Below are positions 8,812-17,169 of a DNA stretch of 64,000 nucleotides, piece by piece. The stretch is from assembly GCF_030123505.1 (NCBI RefSeq), contig NZ_CP126115.1:3796001-3860000 (forward strand), given 5' to 3'. Both the position numbers and the translations under genes were made by a program. The notes under the pieces were generated by a model, which was not told the origin of the DNA, made no database searches, and was given only the letters and a program-made list of their open reading frames with translations. Position 1 is the stretch's first letter; each line of letters starts with the position of its first letter. The stretch comes from Neobacillus sp. YX16. GTDB taxonomy: Bacteria; Bacillota; Bacilli; Bacillales; Cytobacillaceae.

Positions 8812-8930
8812 ATTACCCATGTTGTTAAATGGCTTTGAAAAAGAAAATGACACACTGTACGGATGTACATGTGTTAAGAAAAAAGGACAGATGTTCAGAG
8901 AGGTAAACAGTTTGATGCTGGGCACATAAT

Positions 8931-8960
8931 AAAAAAAGGCGACCCATGGGTCACCTTTTT
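8931..8960 (-). terminator. Terminator of the rarD-like gene
   Basis: The minus strand shows AAAAAGGTGACCC, a short loop and GGGTCGCCTTTTTTT, beginning at the stop codon of the transporter gene. The stem has one G-T wobble. Confidence 0.85.
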
Positions 8961-9888
8961 AAGCGCTCTTTGTAGTTGCGGATACTGTTGACACTTTTCT
9001 CTTTTTTACCATCTGACGAATATTGGAAATACTAAAGATTACTAAAGCAATCCAGATGCATGAAAAAGTAACAGCATGGTCCTTCGTAAATGACTCCCCA
9101 TATATAAGTACTCCAAGTAGTAAACTAATAGTCGGAGCAAAATATTGTAGGAAGCCCACGAGGTAAAGTGGAATCTTTTGTGCCCCGATACCAAACCATA
9201 ATAGCGGCAAGGCTGTAGCGATTCCTGATCCTAGTAATAATAAATCAACTTTAAGAGACCCTGTCGCAAAGCTATGCTGACCATTTATACCTAAATAAGC
9301 TAAAAACAATAAAGCAAACGGTACTATAAACAATGTTTCCAGTAACAAGCCTAAAATGGAATCTACTTTTATTAGTTTTTTTGACAGCCCATAAAAACCA
9401 AAGGATATAGCTAATATTATAGCAATCCATGGGAAAGTTCCAAGCGACAGCGTCATATAGACTACACCGATTCCGGCTACCGCAAATGAGACTGCCTGCC
9501 ACCTATTCATCTTTTCACCTAAGACAAAAACCCCTAACAATACAGCGACAAGCGGGTTGATAAAGTAGCCTAAACTTGCCTCCACGATGTGGTTTGTATT
9601 CACTGCAAATATATAAACGAACCAGTTAATACTAATTAATAGAGAAGCAAGGAACAGTCCAAACCATGTTTTCTTCTGCCTCATTTGAACTTGAAAAAAG
9701 TTTTTTAATAGTTTTCGCTTCAAAATGCCTACTATCAGTAATACGAAAATAAACGACCAAATGACTCGATGAGCCAAAATTTCAAGCGCTGTAACTTGAT
9801 CTATAAATTTCCAATAGATAGGTAAAACTCCCCAAAATATATATGCACCGGCCGTATAGTAAATTCCTTTTGTATGTTCACGTTCCAT
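8959..9888 (-). CDS. rarD: EamA-family transporter, RarD type
   Basis: A membrane protein of about 309 residues with ten predicted hydrophobic segments in two EamA halves. It opens GIYYTAGAYIFWGVLPIYWK, with EILAHRVIWSFIFV and NWFVYIFAVNTNHIVEASLGYF, the typical RarD signatures. RarD proteins are drug/metabolite superfamily exporters of uncertain substrate. AAGGTG nine bases upstream favours the ATG at 9888 over a GTG four codons earlier. It is a single gene with its own terminator. Confidence 0.88.
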   Translation of the reverse strand: MEREHTKGIYYTAGAYIFWGVLPIYWKFIDQVTALEILAHRVIWSFIFVLLIVGILKRKLLKNFFQVQMRQKKTWFGLFLASLLISINWFVYIFAVNTNHIVEASLGYFINPLVAVLLGVFVLGEKMNRWQAVSFAVAGIGVVYMTLSLGTFPWIAIILAISFGFYGLSKKLIKVDSILGLLLETLFIVPFALLFLAYLGINGQHSFATGSLKVDLLLLGSGIATALPLLWFGIGAQKIPLYLVGFLQYFAPTISLLLGVLIYGESFTKDHAVTFSCIWIALVIFSISNIRQMVKKRKVSTVSATTKSA

Positions 9889-10117
9889 ATCTTTTTTCAC
9901 CTTATTTCAGTATTATCGAAGTTGTTAAACACGCTCTTAAAAAACATATGTAATTATATCACACTATTTTTTTTATACTAGGATTATTACACTTTAAATT
10001 TACATTAACAGGAAGTATCCTCATGTTAAACTTTATGAGAATGTTTTTTACCAACAAATACATAATTTGTACAATCAATTGAAAGCTGTAATTGGATGGT
10101 TTAATTCAATATTTCCC
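9889..10117. other. Intergenic region upstream of rarD-like gene
   Basis: AT-rich sequence with no convincing gene on either strand. It must hold the rarD-like promoter, but I could not pick a clear -35/-10 pair. Together with the hairpin at 10118 it makes a gap of about 340 bases. Confidence 0.5.
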
Positions 10118-10172
10118 CTTAAAATCAAAGGAGCGTTCCTGCTTTATGCAGGAACGCTCCTTTGATTTTAAG
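10118..10172. terminator. 25-bp perfect hairpin, probable terminator of the sigma/anti-sigma operon
   Basis: A perfect 25-bp inverted repeat (left arm 10118-10142, right arm 10148-10172) around the five-base loop TTTAT, 55 bases past the stop of the anti-sigma gene. The core is GGAGCGTTCCTGC; the outer stem is TTTGATTTTAAG, so the T-rich tail is part of the stem. A terminator is the simplest reading, although a perfect repeat this long is unusual. Confidence 0.65.
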
Positions 10173-10226
10173 TTTGGTGAATTGTTTTTACCAATTTATT
10201 TGTTTGAATATTCCTTACTTTATTCA

Positions 10227-10973
10227 TTAATCCTTTTTGGATGTATCTTTCTCCACATTTTTCGGTTGAAGTGGATTGTTTTCTAAAATAGTTTCTACTT
10301 CTTCATACCCCTCTAGAAAAGCAAAGTTATATCTTGCTGGAAGTGCGAAAACATATTCATTATTTTGGCCCAGCATTGTTGGACCAACCGGTGCAGCACC
10401 AATATGAAATTCCCCCTTTTCAAGTGAGGACCATTGTTCAAGAGAAAAAATCATAATCGGAATATCTTGTCTTGGTTTAGACTCCGTCCATTCAGGATGT
10501 CTTATTAATAGGATTGGACCACTTTCCATTTGTTGTTGATCTGTAGTTATACCTTCCCAAGAATCCGATACAATCTGATAGCCCTCCCAACTTTTTGGTA
10601 ACGTAAAAGTAAATCCATATTCTGCATTTTCATAAAGGTTTTCTACCGTTTCATTATCTATATCCTCTTTATCATTGTTTATATCTACTGTAGTTTCTCC
10701 TGTACCTTGTTGCCCTTGTTGATTTAAATCGAGACCTACTATCGGAAGCGTAAGAATAGCGAATAGCACGAATGCAGCAATACCTGCTAAACCTAATGAA
10801 ATCTTTTTCATTATTACCATTCTTTTTTTCTTCTTATCATATGAACTTGCAAATTGTATTAGATTTTCATGTATGATATCTTGGGTTTCTTTCGTAAACT
10901 TTTTATCGTAATCAGGTTCTGGTAACGATCGAATTTTTTTCTCTAAATCATCAAACCTCTCATTCTTTTTCAT
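10227..10973 (-). CDS. Putative membrane anti-sigma factor
   Basis: This 248-residue protein has a charged cytoplasmic N-terminus (residues 1-52), one transmembrane helix (about 55-80, SLGLAGIAAFVLFAILTLP) and an extracytoplasmic domain of about 150 residues. The latter contains YGFTFTLPKSWEGYQ, as in PsbP-like lipid or stress-sensing modules. The gene overlaps the end of the ECF sigma gene by 14 bases and has GGAGG upstream of its ATG. Position and topology support an anti-sigma role like RsiX, but I see no clear zinc-binding anti-sigma motif, so this is by context. Confidence 0.72.
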   Translation of the reverse strand: MKKNERFDDLEKKIRSLPEPDYDKKFTKETQDIIHENLIQFASSYDKKKKRMVIMKKISLGLAGIAAFVLFAILTLPIVGLDLNQQGQQGTGETTVDINNDKEDIDNETVENLYENAEYGFTFTLPKSWEGYQIVSDSWEGITTDQQQMESGPILLIRHPEWTESKPRQDIPIMIFSLEQWSSLEKGEFHIGAAPVGPTMLGQNNEYVFALPARYNFAFLEGYEEVETILENNPLQPKNVEKDTSKKD

Positions 10974-11469
10974 GAGAAAATCCTCCTGTACTTTTTTGAA
11001 GTGATTTTAACGCACGATGGTAGGTAGATCGAACCTTATTTTCATTCCAATTTAGTATGGAGGCCGTTTCAGAAACAGAAAGTTCTTTAATGCCTCTAAG
11101 GATGATCACATCTCGATAATTTGCTTTTAGTGATTGTATTGCCTGATAAAGCATTTTGTTATTTTCATTGAGTTGGAGAATCTTCTCCGGTGTCTCCATA
11201 TCACTTTGCTCATCTCGGAACCAAATCATTTGTTTCATCCTTACACGCTTCCTTTTTCTTATTTCATCTATCCCCACATGACGTGCAATTGAAATTAGCC
11301 AGGTTTTAGGACTTGCTTTATGCTGATAAGTATCAAAACCTTTAATAGCTCGGATAAAAACATCCTGCACCAGATCTTCTACGTCACTTGACCCAATGTA
11401 ATATACTAAAAAATGGTATATATCTTTGTTATACAAGTAATACCACTCAGAAATTATGTTGCTATTCAT
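10960..11469 (-). CDS. ECF RNA polymerase sigma factor, SigX-like
   Basis: Region 2 is present (SSDVEDLVQDVFIRAIKGFD, then KTWLISIARHVGIDEIRKRKR) and region 4 as well (YRDVIILRGIKELSVSETA, NENKVRSTYHRALKSLQ). The pattern most resembles B. subtilis SigX, which controls cell-envelope charge genes. I prefer the ATG at 11469 (MNSNIISEW, 169 residues) because family members start there; an upstream ATG at 11511 adds 14 residues but lacks a ribosome site. The following gene overlaps it and is the likely anti-sigma factor. Confidence 0.9.
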   Translation of the reverse strand: MNSNIISEWYYLYNKDIYHFLVYYIGSSDVEDLVQDVFIRAIKGFDTYQHKASPKTWLISIARHVGIDEIRKRKRVRMKQMIWFRDEQSDMETPEKILQLNENNKMLYQAIQSLKANYRDVIILRGIKELSVSETASILNWNENKVRSTYHRALKSLQKSTGGFSHEKE

Positions 11470-11604
11470 CCGCTGGTCAACTCCATTTTTCCCCCAATTT
11501 TTTATACTCATAAATTAGTCGAAACAGTGGAACATTTATGTCACTTTTCACAAAAATATTATTAAAGATTTATTACCACCAATACTAACACCCTCTTTAG
11601 GAGC

Positions 11605-11634
11605 AAAAAAAAGAGCTTGAAATACCAAGCTCCG
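11605..11634 (-). terminator. Terminator downstream of terC-like gene
   Basis: The minus strand reads GAGCTTG, six-base loop, CAAGCTC followed by eight T residues. It lies about 100 bases after the TerC stop and before the sigma gene leader. Confidence 0.85.
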
Positions 11635-11731
11635 TTCAATAATCCTTTATAGGTAACCCTTAGATAACACATATCATATGTCTTTTCTCGTAAAAATTAG
11701 CTGCAGCATTTTTCCGTTGACAACTTTATCT

Positions 11732-12493
11732 TTAATGAGAGTATTTTTCTGCTCTCGATTTGCGAATATAGTGGATAATGAATGTCACAACAAATGATAA
11801 AACCAAGAAACCGATAAAAATTTCATTTGCAATGTGAATATCCACCAGCGTTAATCCCATTTTAATTGCAATAAAGGTGATCAAAATGTAGGCAGTTGTT
11901 TCGAGCTCAGGCACCCTGTCCATTAAGGCAATGAAAAAGGTTGCCACACCCCTCATGAGTAGAATCCCAATCATCCCGCCAAGTAAGATGACCCAAACTT
12001 CTTCAGATACAGCGAGTGCTGTTAAGATACTATCCACCGAAAAGGCTAAGTCCATAAGCTCTACTGAGATAACGGTTGCCCAGAAGAACCCAAATGTTTT
12101 CACTAACCAGCCTTTTGGTTGAACTTGTCCTTCCCCTTCTCCTGCCTCTTTGTGCAGTAGCTTGTCTTTAAAGAATATAACCGCAAGCCACAACAAGTAT
12201 AGAGCTCCAATTAATTTAATCCACCATAATTTAATTAAAAACGTTCCCAAGCCGATGAAGATAAATCGGAATAGATAAGCTCCCCAAAGTCCATATACTA
12301 GGGCTTTCTTTTGCTGCTCTTTAGGTAGTGGCTTAACAAATGCAGACAATACCAATGCATTATCCGCGGACAATATACATTCAAGTACGGCTAATGAAAG
12401 GATTAACCCCCAAGCTTTTGGTGAGGATAACACTTCCGCCCACATATGCCAATCTAGCATTGAGGTATATGTCGAAACAATTCCTTCCCACAT
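11732..12493 (-). CDS. TerC family integral membrane protein
   Basis: About 253 residues with seven or more membrane helices. The family's paired acidic motifs are present: ECILSADNALVLS near residue 40 and ELMDLAFSVDSI near 150. TerC-family proteins export manganese or load it onto secreted proteins, and some confer tellurite resistance; the B. subtilis relatives are YceF and MeeF. AAAGGAG eight bases upstream favours the ATG at 12493 over the upstream ATG/GTG. It stands alone between a sigma operon and a MarR gene. Confidence 0.9.
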   Translation of the reverse strand: MWEGIVSTYTSMLDWHMWAEVLSSPKAWGLILSLAVLECILSADNALVLSAFVKPLPKEQQKKALVYGLWGAYLFRFIFIGLGTFLIKLWWIKLIGALYLLWLAVIFFKDKLLHKEAGEGEGQVQPKGWLVKTFGFFWATVISVELMDLAFSVDSILTALAVSEEVWVILLGGMIGILLMRGVATFFIALMDRVPELETTAYILITFIAIKMGLTLVDIHIANEIFIGFLVLSFVVTFIIHYIRKSRAEKYSH

Positions 12494-12551
12494 TTTCATT
12501 TCTCCTTTAATTTTCACACTGTATTTTCATTATGCATTTCTTCATTACCAT

Positions 12552-12995
12552 TTAGTCACTGCTCAATTTTTCCAGTAATGTATTTAATTTTTTGAGACCA
12601 TTGATGATTTCGTGTAACGATTGCTCTGTTTCCCCTTGAATGGAATTTGAAATTTTCTCGATTAATTCTTGATTGATTTCATCTACTACAGTTTTTCCCT
12701 TTTCTGACAGAGCGACTTTTACCACTCTCTCATCACCTTCATCTCTTACACGTACAATATGGCCTTTACCTTCGAGTTTTTTGCACATCGTTGAAATATT
12801 GGTTCCGGCTATATGTAAGCGGCTGGCTAAGGTGCCGATTGTGTGCGAACCATGCTGCTCTATTTCTAAAAGTATTCTCCCCTGCAATGTGGTAATCCCA
12901 TGGTGGTCACATAGAGTGATAATTAAATTACTTGTTCTTTCATTTATTTGCCTGGTATAGCTCCAAAGGATATTTTTAACATCAATTACATCCAT
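12552..12995 (-). CDS. MarR family transcriptional regulator
   Basis: A 147-residue winged-helix protein. SHTIGTLASRLHIAGTNISTMCKKLEGKGHIVRVRDE (split here as a recognition helix TNISTMCKKLEGKG and a wing with DEGDERVVKVALSEKG) is a standard MarR DNA-binding core. GGGGG precedes the ATG. It is divergent from an NhaC-type antiporter gene, with an AT-rich palindromic region between them, so it probably represses itself and the antiporter. The ligand is unknown. Confidence 0.9.
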   Translation of the reverse strand: MDVIDVKNILWSYTRQINERTSNLIITLCDHHGITTLQGRILLEIEQHGSHTIGTLASRLHIAGTNISTMCKKLEGKGHIVRVRDEGDERVVKVALSEKGKTVVDEINQELIEKISNSIQGETEQSLHEIINGLKKLNTLLEKLSSD

Positions 12996-13012
12996 GGTTA
13001 CCCCCTATTAGT

Positions 13013-13056
13013 TATAGTCTATATTATATATGATTTATATATATAATAGATTATAT
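13013..13056. promoter_or_regulatory. Candidate MarR operator in the divergent region
   Basis: TAGTCTATATTATATAT is followed, after a few bases, by ATATATAATAGATTATA, an almost perfect long AT-only inverted repeat between the MarR and NhaC genes. MarR dimers commonly bind such sites; the assignment is by position. Confidence 0.5.
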
Positions 13057-13142
13057 ACTTAATAATATCAATTCGTATTTTAATGATTATTTATTAGAAG
13101 TAGTTCAAACAATAATGATATTCCGTAATAGGAGGAATATCA

Positions 13143-14564
13143 TTGGAACATACTTGGCTTTCTCTTGTACCCTTTCTAATTGTAATAGCCATGTCGATTT
13201 GGCTGAAAAATATCTTACCTGGTCTTGTGGTGGGTCTTCTCGTAGGCTCCTTGATATTTACTTCGGATATATTAGATGGAACCATTCAAAGTGTTACTTA
13301 TATGGTGACCACTTTGTCGGATGAAACCAACATAAAAATCATTGGATTCCTTTATTTATTTGGCGGTCTTGTGGGGATGATGAACATTTCTGGAGGGATT
13401 AAAGGTTTTTCAGAATGGGTTGGGACGAAGATAAAGAATGAACGCGGGCTGCTTGGATTGATTTGGCTTACCCTCCCTTTTACCTTTATGATGCCGATGT
13501 TTCGAATCATGATGATTGGACCTGTCGTCAAATCGCTTGCGAAAAAAATGAATGTCTCGAAGCAGAAAGTCGGACTGACGATGGACATTTCAACTGAGTC
13601 AGTCATTGTCCTCTTACCAGTCGCGACTGCATTTGTTGGGTTCATGGTTTCTTTAGTGGAAGGCAGTATCCGGGATTTGAATTTTGGAATGTCGCCCTAT
13701 GAGGTATTCTTATTAAGTATTCTGTTTAATTTCTTTGCCATTTCCACGCTAATCATTGGATTAATCCAAACCTTTTGGATTCCTAGTAAAAAGGATTCAA
13801 ATGTAAAAGGTGTTCAAGAGCAGATGGAAGAAGAAGAGCATGAATTTCACCGGATTGGCATTAAAAAAGAACTTTCGATGGTAAAAGCTCAGCCGTGGAA
13901 CTTAATTGTGCCAGTCTTTTTGCTGTTAGGTTTATCTTTGTTCTTATTATGGCAGGACGGTAAAAGTAAAGGTGCTAAAACCGTATTCGATGCCTTTTCT
14001 ATCGCAGATGCCACCTTTGTCATGCTATTAGCCGTTTTTATCACTCTTATCCTCTCATTCATTTTTTATATTATTAGACGGCAACATCTTAGTGAGCTAT
14101 TGTACCATTTTTATGATGGCGGGAATCAGATGATGGAGGCTATTAGTCTGCTCGTGTTAATATGGTCATTAACCCTTTCAGCCGAGGACCTGGGTTTTTC
14201 TACCTTTATTAGTTCAACCTTAGGTGCATTCCTACCAGCTTGGTTAACTCCAGCTACAATCTTCCTGCTCGGGTCTGTTGTGGGCTATTTTATTGGTTCC
14301 TCGTGGGGAACATGGGGATTATTTATGCCATTGGGTGTTAGTTTGGCGGTCTCGACTGGTGCCTCCATCCCGTTAACTGTAGGTGCTGTATTTGCCAGTG
14401 GAGCCTTTGGGGCATTGGCCTCACCTTTAGGAGATACCACCATTACGACCGCTTCCATTATGGACCTGCCGATAGTTGAGTATGCACGATATAAATTGAA
14501 GGTTTCTGTCATTGGAGGGGTCATTTCAATCGTTTTCTATCTTGCAGCTGCTTTCTTTATTTGA
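13143..14564 (+). CDS. NhaC family Na+/H+ antiporter
   Basis: A 473-residue, roughly 11-12 helix transporter. Motifs GSSWGTWGLFMPLGVS (near residue 384) and SGAFGALASPLGDTTI (near 420) are typical of the NhaC/ArsB superfamily, as is TLPFTFMMPMFRIMMIGP near 110. A hydrophilic loop rich in glutamate lies around 220-245. The TTG start has GGAGG seven bases upstream. It should exchange sodium (or an organic cation/acid) for protons at the membrane. It is divergent from a MarR gene that probably controls it. Confidence 0.88.
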   Translation: MEHTWLSLVPFLIVIAMSIWLKNILPGLVVGLLVGSLIFTSDILDGTIQSVTYMVTTLSDETNIKIIGFLYLFGGLVGMMNISGGIKGFSEWVGTKIKNERGLLGLIWLTLPFTFMMPMFRIMMIGPVVKSLAKKMNVSKQKVGLTMDISTESVIVLLPVATAFVGFMVSLVEGSIRDLNFGMSPYEVFLLSILFNFFAISTLIIGLIQTFWIPSKKDSNVKGVQEQMEEEEHEFHRIGIKKELSMVKAQPWNLIVPVFLLLGLSLFLLWQDGKSKGAKTVFDAFSIADATFVMLLAVFITLILSFIFYIIRRQHLSELLYHFYDGGNQMMEAISLLVLIWSLTLSAEDLGFSTFISSTLGAFLPAWLTPATIFLLGSVVGYFIGSSWGTWGLFMPLGVSLAVSTGASIPLTVGAVFASGAFGALASPLGDTTITTASIMDLPIVEYARYKLKVSVIGGVISIVFYLAAAFFI

Positions 14565-14635
14565 TATTTCTACACACTTGTTCAAGATATCTACACAAAA
14601 TTACGCGATATATACAAATCTGTGATAAATAGTAA

Positions 14636-14678
14636 ACGACCTAAGAAAAGCCGGGTTAACTTTTCTTAGGTCGTAATT
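14636..14678 (+). terminator. Terminator after the antiporter gene
   Basis: Perfect 15-bp stem (ACGACCTAAGAAAAG and its complement at 14660-14674) followed by AATTTT. It lies 70 bases after the stop; the bases in between hold three loose GATAT-CTACACA repeats. Confidence 0.85.
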
Positions 14679-14716
14679 TTGTTGGAAGCAGAAAGTAAAC
14701 CACTCAGCGTGTTTTA

Positions 14717-14875
14717 TTAATCTTGCATAGCTCCTGCCTCTCGGGAAGTCATTGCACCTTGTCCCTGGCTGACATCTTTTTGGATTTGTTGTTTTACCTT
14801 TTGTGCGTCAGTTCCGGCAAAGTCTGGCTTCATAATAGATCCTATATTCTTTTTAGCTTGTGGATCAGGTTGCAT
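14717..14875 (-). CDS. Small acid-soluble spore protein-like (gamma type), 52 residues
   Basis: The ATG follows AAGGAGG at seven bases. The protein contains KPDFAGTDAQKVKQQIQ and DVSQGQGAM. These resemble the repeat of gamma-type SASP (EFASETNAQQVKQQNQ), where the E-F-A/S motif is cut by GPR during germination, but there is only one repeat. Composition (Gln, Ala, Gly rich, no Cys or Trp) also fits. Gamma SASPs are amino-acid stores in the spore core. The family call is by pattern only. Confidence 0.68.
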   Translation of the reverse strand: MQPDPQAKKNIGSIMKPDFAGTDAQKVKQQIQKDVSQGQGAMTSREAGAMQD

Positions 14876-14993
14876 CCTAGTCCTCCTTAATTATCGTGTC
14901 ACTCTCTTATTATTTACAGATCTCCTGCAAAATTAATCTTTCTAATCCTGAAACAAATCAATAAAAGCCCAGTTCACTTAACTGAGCTATTCT

Positions 14994-16244
14994 TTAGGTT
15001 ATCTGGGGTAAAAGAATAATAAATTTTGTCCCAATACCTTTTTCACTATTTACTTGTATTTTACCCTTGAAAGAACGGATAATTTGAAAACTCACCATCA
15101 TTCCCAGTCCTGTCCCACTTTCTTTTAAGGAATAATACGGAGATCCTAGCATATCAATTTGCTTTTTTGTCATACCAATTCCTTGATCCTTAATGACAAT
15201 TTTTATATATCCGTCATCCGTTGAAGTACATGTAATCCAAACCATTCCACCATTCGGCATAGATTCTATCGCATTCTTCAAAATATTAATTAAAGACTGG
15301 TTCAATTTTTGAGGATTTGCATAAATCCAACAGTTATCTCGAATATCAGTTTTAATCTCAACATTACAATTCAAGGTGTAGCTTTGAATAATATTTACTA
15401 CACGTTGTATCTGATAACCTATGCTGATTCTTTCCTTATCATGAATAGATGGTTTTCCAAAAGATAAAAAATCATTAATAATTTCATTTGCACGGTCTAG
15501 TTCTTCAAGGGATATTTGGATATATTCCTTCTTTTTCTCTGGCAAATCAGGCTCGTTCAGAAGTTGCAGAAAGCCACGAGTCGCTTGCATCGGATTTCTA
15601 ATCTCATGAGCGAAAACACTCGTTAACTCACCTATAACTCGTAATTTCTCTGATTTTTGCATTTCCAAACGCAGCTGGTGTACCTCCCTGATAGCTTCAA
15701 TTAACATAGCGAAACACCAAGTCACAACCGTTGCAAAAATAAGATGAATAATCGGAACTGTAAGATACTCTTTCGAAAAACCTCTAAGAATTCCTAAAAA
15801 CGTTAAACCGATTAGACAATAGGAAAAAGAAAGACACACAGCAATTTTAACCCTCATATCTTGTTTCGAACTTGCAAACGATTTTTGAAAATACACTATT
15901 AAAGGCAGAGATAACATTAAGACAATAACTGTATTATAAAAACCTATATCGATTCCAAAAGAAATCCGATAAAGGATGATAAGGGCTGATAGGAAGACTC
16001 CTGGCCAAAATCCGCCATATAACGTACCAAATATTAGAGGAATAACTCTTAACTCTAGACGAGCATCTTGACCAAAAACCACAGGAAAGGACATGCAAGC
16101 TATTATAGATAATCCCCATAAAATGGTCATTATTACTTTTCTATTTTTAGCATCCTCAACCCTTTCAGTAATGAATGTGTAGTAAGTAAATATGGGAATT
16201 AACATAAAGGTAAGCTGTAGTAAAAAATCCTTTATTATACTCAT
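14994..16244 (-). CDS. Sporulation-type sensor histidine kinase, KinB-like
   Basis: Six hydrophobic segments (residues about 5-190) precede a cytoplasmic kinase core. The phospho-acceptor is in VFAHEIRNPMQATRGFL, the N box is LINILKNAIESMPNGG, and G boxes are KDQGIGMT and GTGLGMMVSF. The membrane layout, absence of PAS domains and the sequence LGSPYYSLKESGTGLG match B. subtilis KinB, which starts the Spo0 phosphorelay. There is no adjacent response regulator, as expected for an orphan sporulation kinase. AAGGA favours the ATG at 16244 over one six codons upstream. Confidence 0.85.
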   Translation of the reverse strand: MSIIKDFLLQLTFMLIPIFTYYTFITERVEDAKNRKVIMTILWGLSIIACMSFPVVFGQDARLELRVIPLIFGTLYGGFWPGVFLSALIILYRISFGIDIGFYNTVIVLMLSLPLIVYFQKSFASSKQDMRVKIAVCLSFSYCLIGLTFLGILRGFSKEYLTVPIIHLIFATVVTWCFAMLIEAIREVHQLRLEMQKSEKLRVIGELTSVFAHEIRNPMQATRGFLQLLNEPDLPEKKKEYIQISLEELDRANEIINDFLSFGKPSIHDKERISIGYQIQRVVNIIQSYTLNCNVEIKTDIRDNCWIYANPQKLNQSLINILKNAIESMPNGGMVWITCTSTDDGYIKIVIKDQGIGMTKKQIDMLGSPYYSLKESGTGLGMMVSFQIIRSFKGKIQVNSEKGIGTKFIILLPQIT

Positions 16245-16618
16245 TTTCTTTTCCTTCCGCATCTCTTCGATTTCTGAATCCTGCCATAATCATGTTCATT
16301 ATGTATTCGACTTTTCTACAAACATTTTACTTTTGTATTTATTACATTACACATTATACTTTAAAATTACCATAATTTGTCGACTTTTGTTTTTTTCATT
16401 TAAGTTCTATTTCCGTTGTGAAATTTTCTAAAGGTCCTTTCATTTAAAGAAAGTTCTACCGTCGTGAAAATAGATTCTTGCCTCATTCAACGCAAAAAAT
16501 CAGTGATTTTGAACATACTAGAATAGCACAATCTTTTAAATTCAATTACAATATTATCAGACTTCTTTGTAGAGAAATCGCATAAAAAATATTGGTATTA
16601 AGAGAGGCGGAAAGTGAA
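16245..16618. other. Intergenic region with a 44-bp spaced imperfect repeat
   Basis: No gene is evident. Two related segments, 16396-16423 and 16440-16469, both begin TCATTTAA and end CG(T/C)(T/C)GTGAAA with GTTCTA in the middle. Their origin or role is unknown; they may be a regulatory duplication or a remnant. Confidence 0.45.
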
Positions 16619-17041
16619 ATGGAAACATCAAAAAAAATAACTGTAGAAACAACGGTCCAAGCACCAGTAGAAAAGGTCTGGGAATATTGGACAGAGCCAA
16701 CTCATATTACAAAATGGAACTCGGCTTCAGAAGACTGGCACACCCCAATTGCTGAGAATGATTTGCAAGTTGGCGGGAAATTTCTTTCAAGAATGGAAGC
16801 TAAAGATGGGAGTTTTGGATTCGATTTTGGTGGGGTTTATGATGATGTAAGATTAAATGAGGGTATTGCTTATACCTTAGAAGATGGAAGAAAAGTTACA
16901 ATCAATTTTATTCGTCAAGGAGACGAAACAAAGGTAATTGAAACTTTTGATGCTGAAAACATCAATCCTATTGAGATGCAAGAAGCCGGCTGGCAGGCCA
17001 TTTTAGATAATTTTAAAAAATACATTAATAACTCAAAATAA
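16619..17041 (+). CDS. SRPBCC/AHSA1-like domain protein
   Basis: This 140-residue START-like domain protein has VETTVQAPVEKVWEYWTEPTHITKWNSASEDWH near the N-terminus (motif VEKVWEYWTEP) and the C-terminal helix WQAILDNFKKYI, typical of the activator-of-Hsp90-homolog family. Members bind small hydrophobic ligands and functions vary widely. I chose the ATG at 16619 because GGCGGAAAG lies just upstream; a TTG nine codons earlier is possible. It is a single gene with its own terminator. Confidence 0.85.
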   Translation: METSKKITVETTVQAPVEKVWEYWTEPTHITKWNSASEDWHTPIAENDLQVGGKFLSRMEAKDGSFGFDFGGVYDDVRLNEGIAYTLEDGRKVTINFIRQGDETKVIETFDAENINPIEMQEAGWQAILDNFKKYINNSK

Positions 17042-17081
17042 GATTAGGAAATAACGTATTACTTAAAAGGTTAGTATTAGA

Positions 17082-17131
17082 ACCGGGCAAATGAAAGGTA
17101 GTGACTCCCTTAATTTGCTCGGTCCTTTTTT
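17082..17131 (+). terminator. Terminator after the SRPBCC gene
   Basis: Stem ACCGGGCAAAT pairing with ATTTGCTCGGT (one mismatch), followed by CC and seven T residues. Confidence 0.8.
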
Positions 17132-17169
17132 TGTTCTTTCCACAACCTATTTGTATAAATTAAGTTGAC

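Noticed and set aside
8654..8929. A 91-codon open frame on the plus strand upstream of the ligase operon
   Set aside because: It runs through the sigma-54 promoter and leader of the opposite gene, has no ribosome site and an unusual Leu/Pro/Thr composition.
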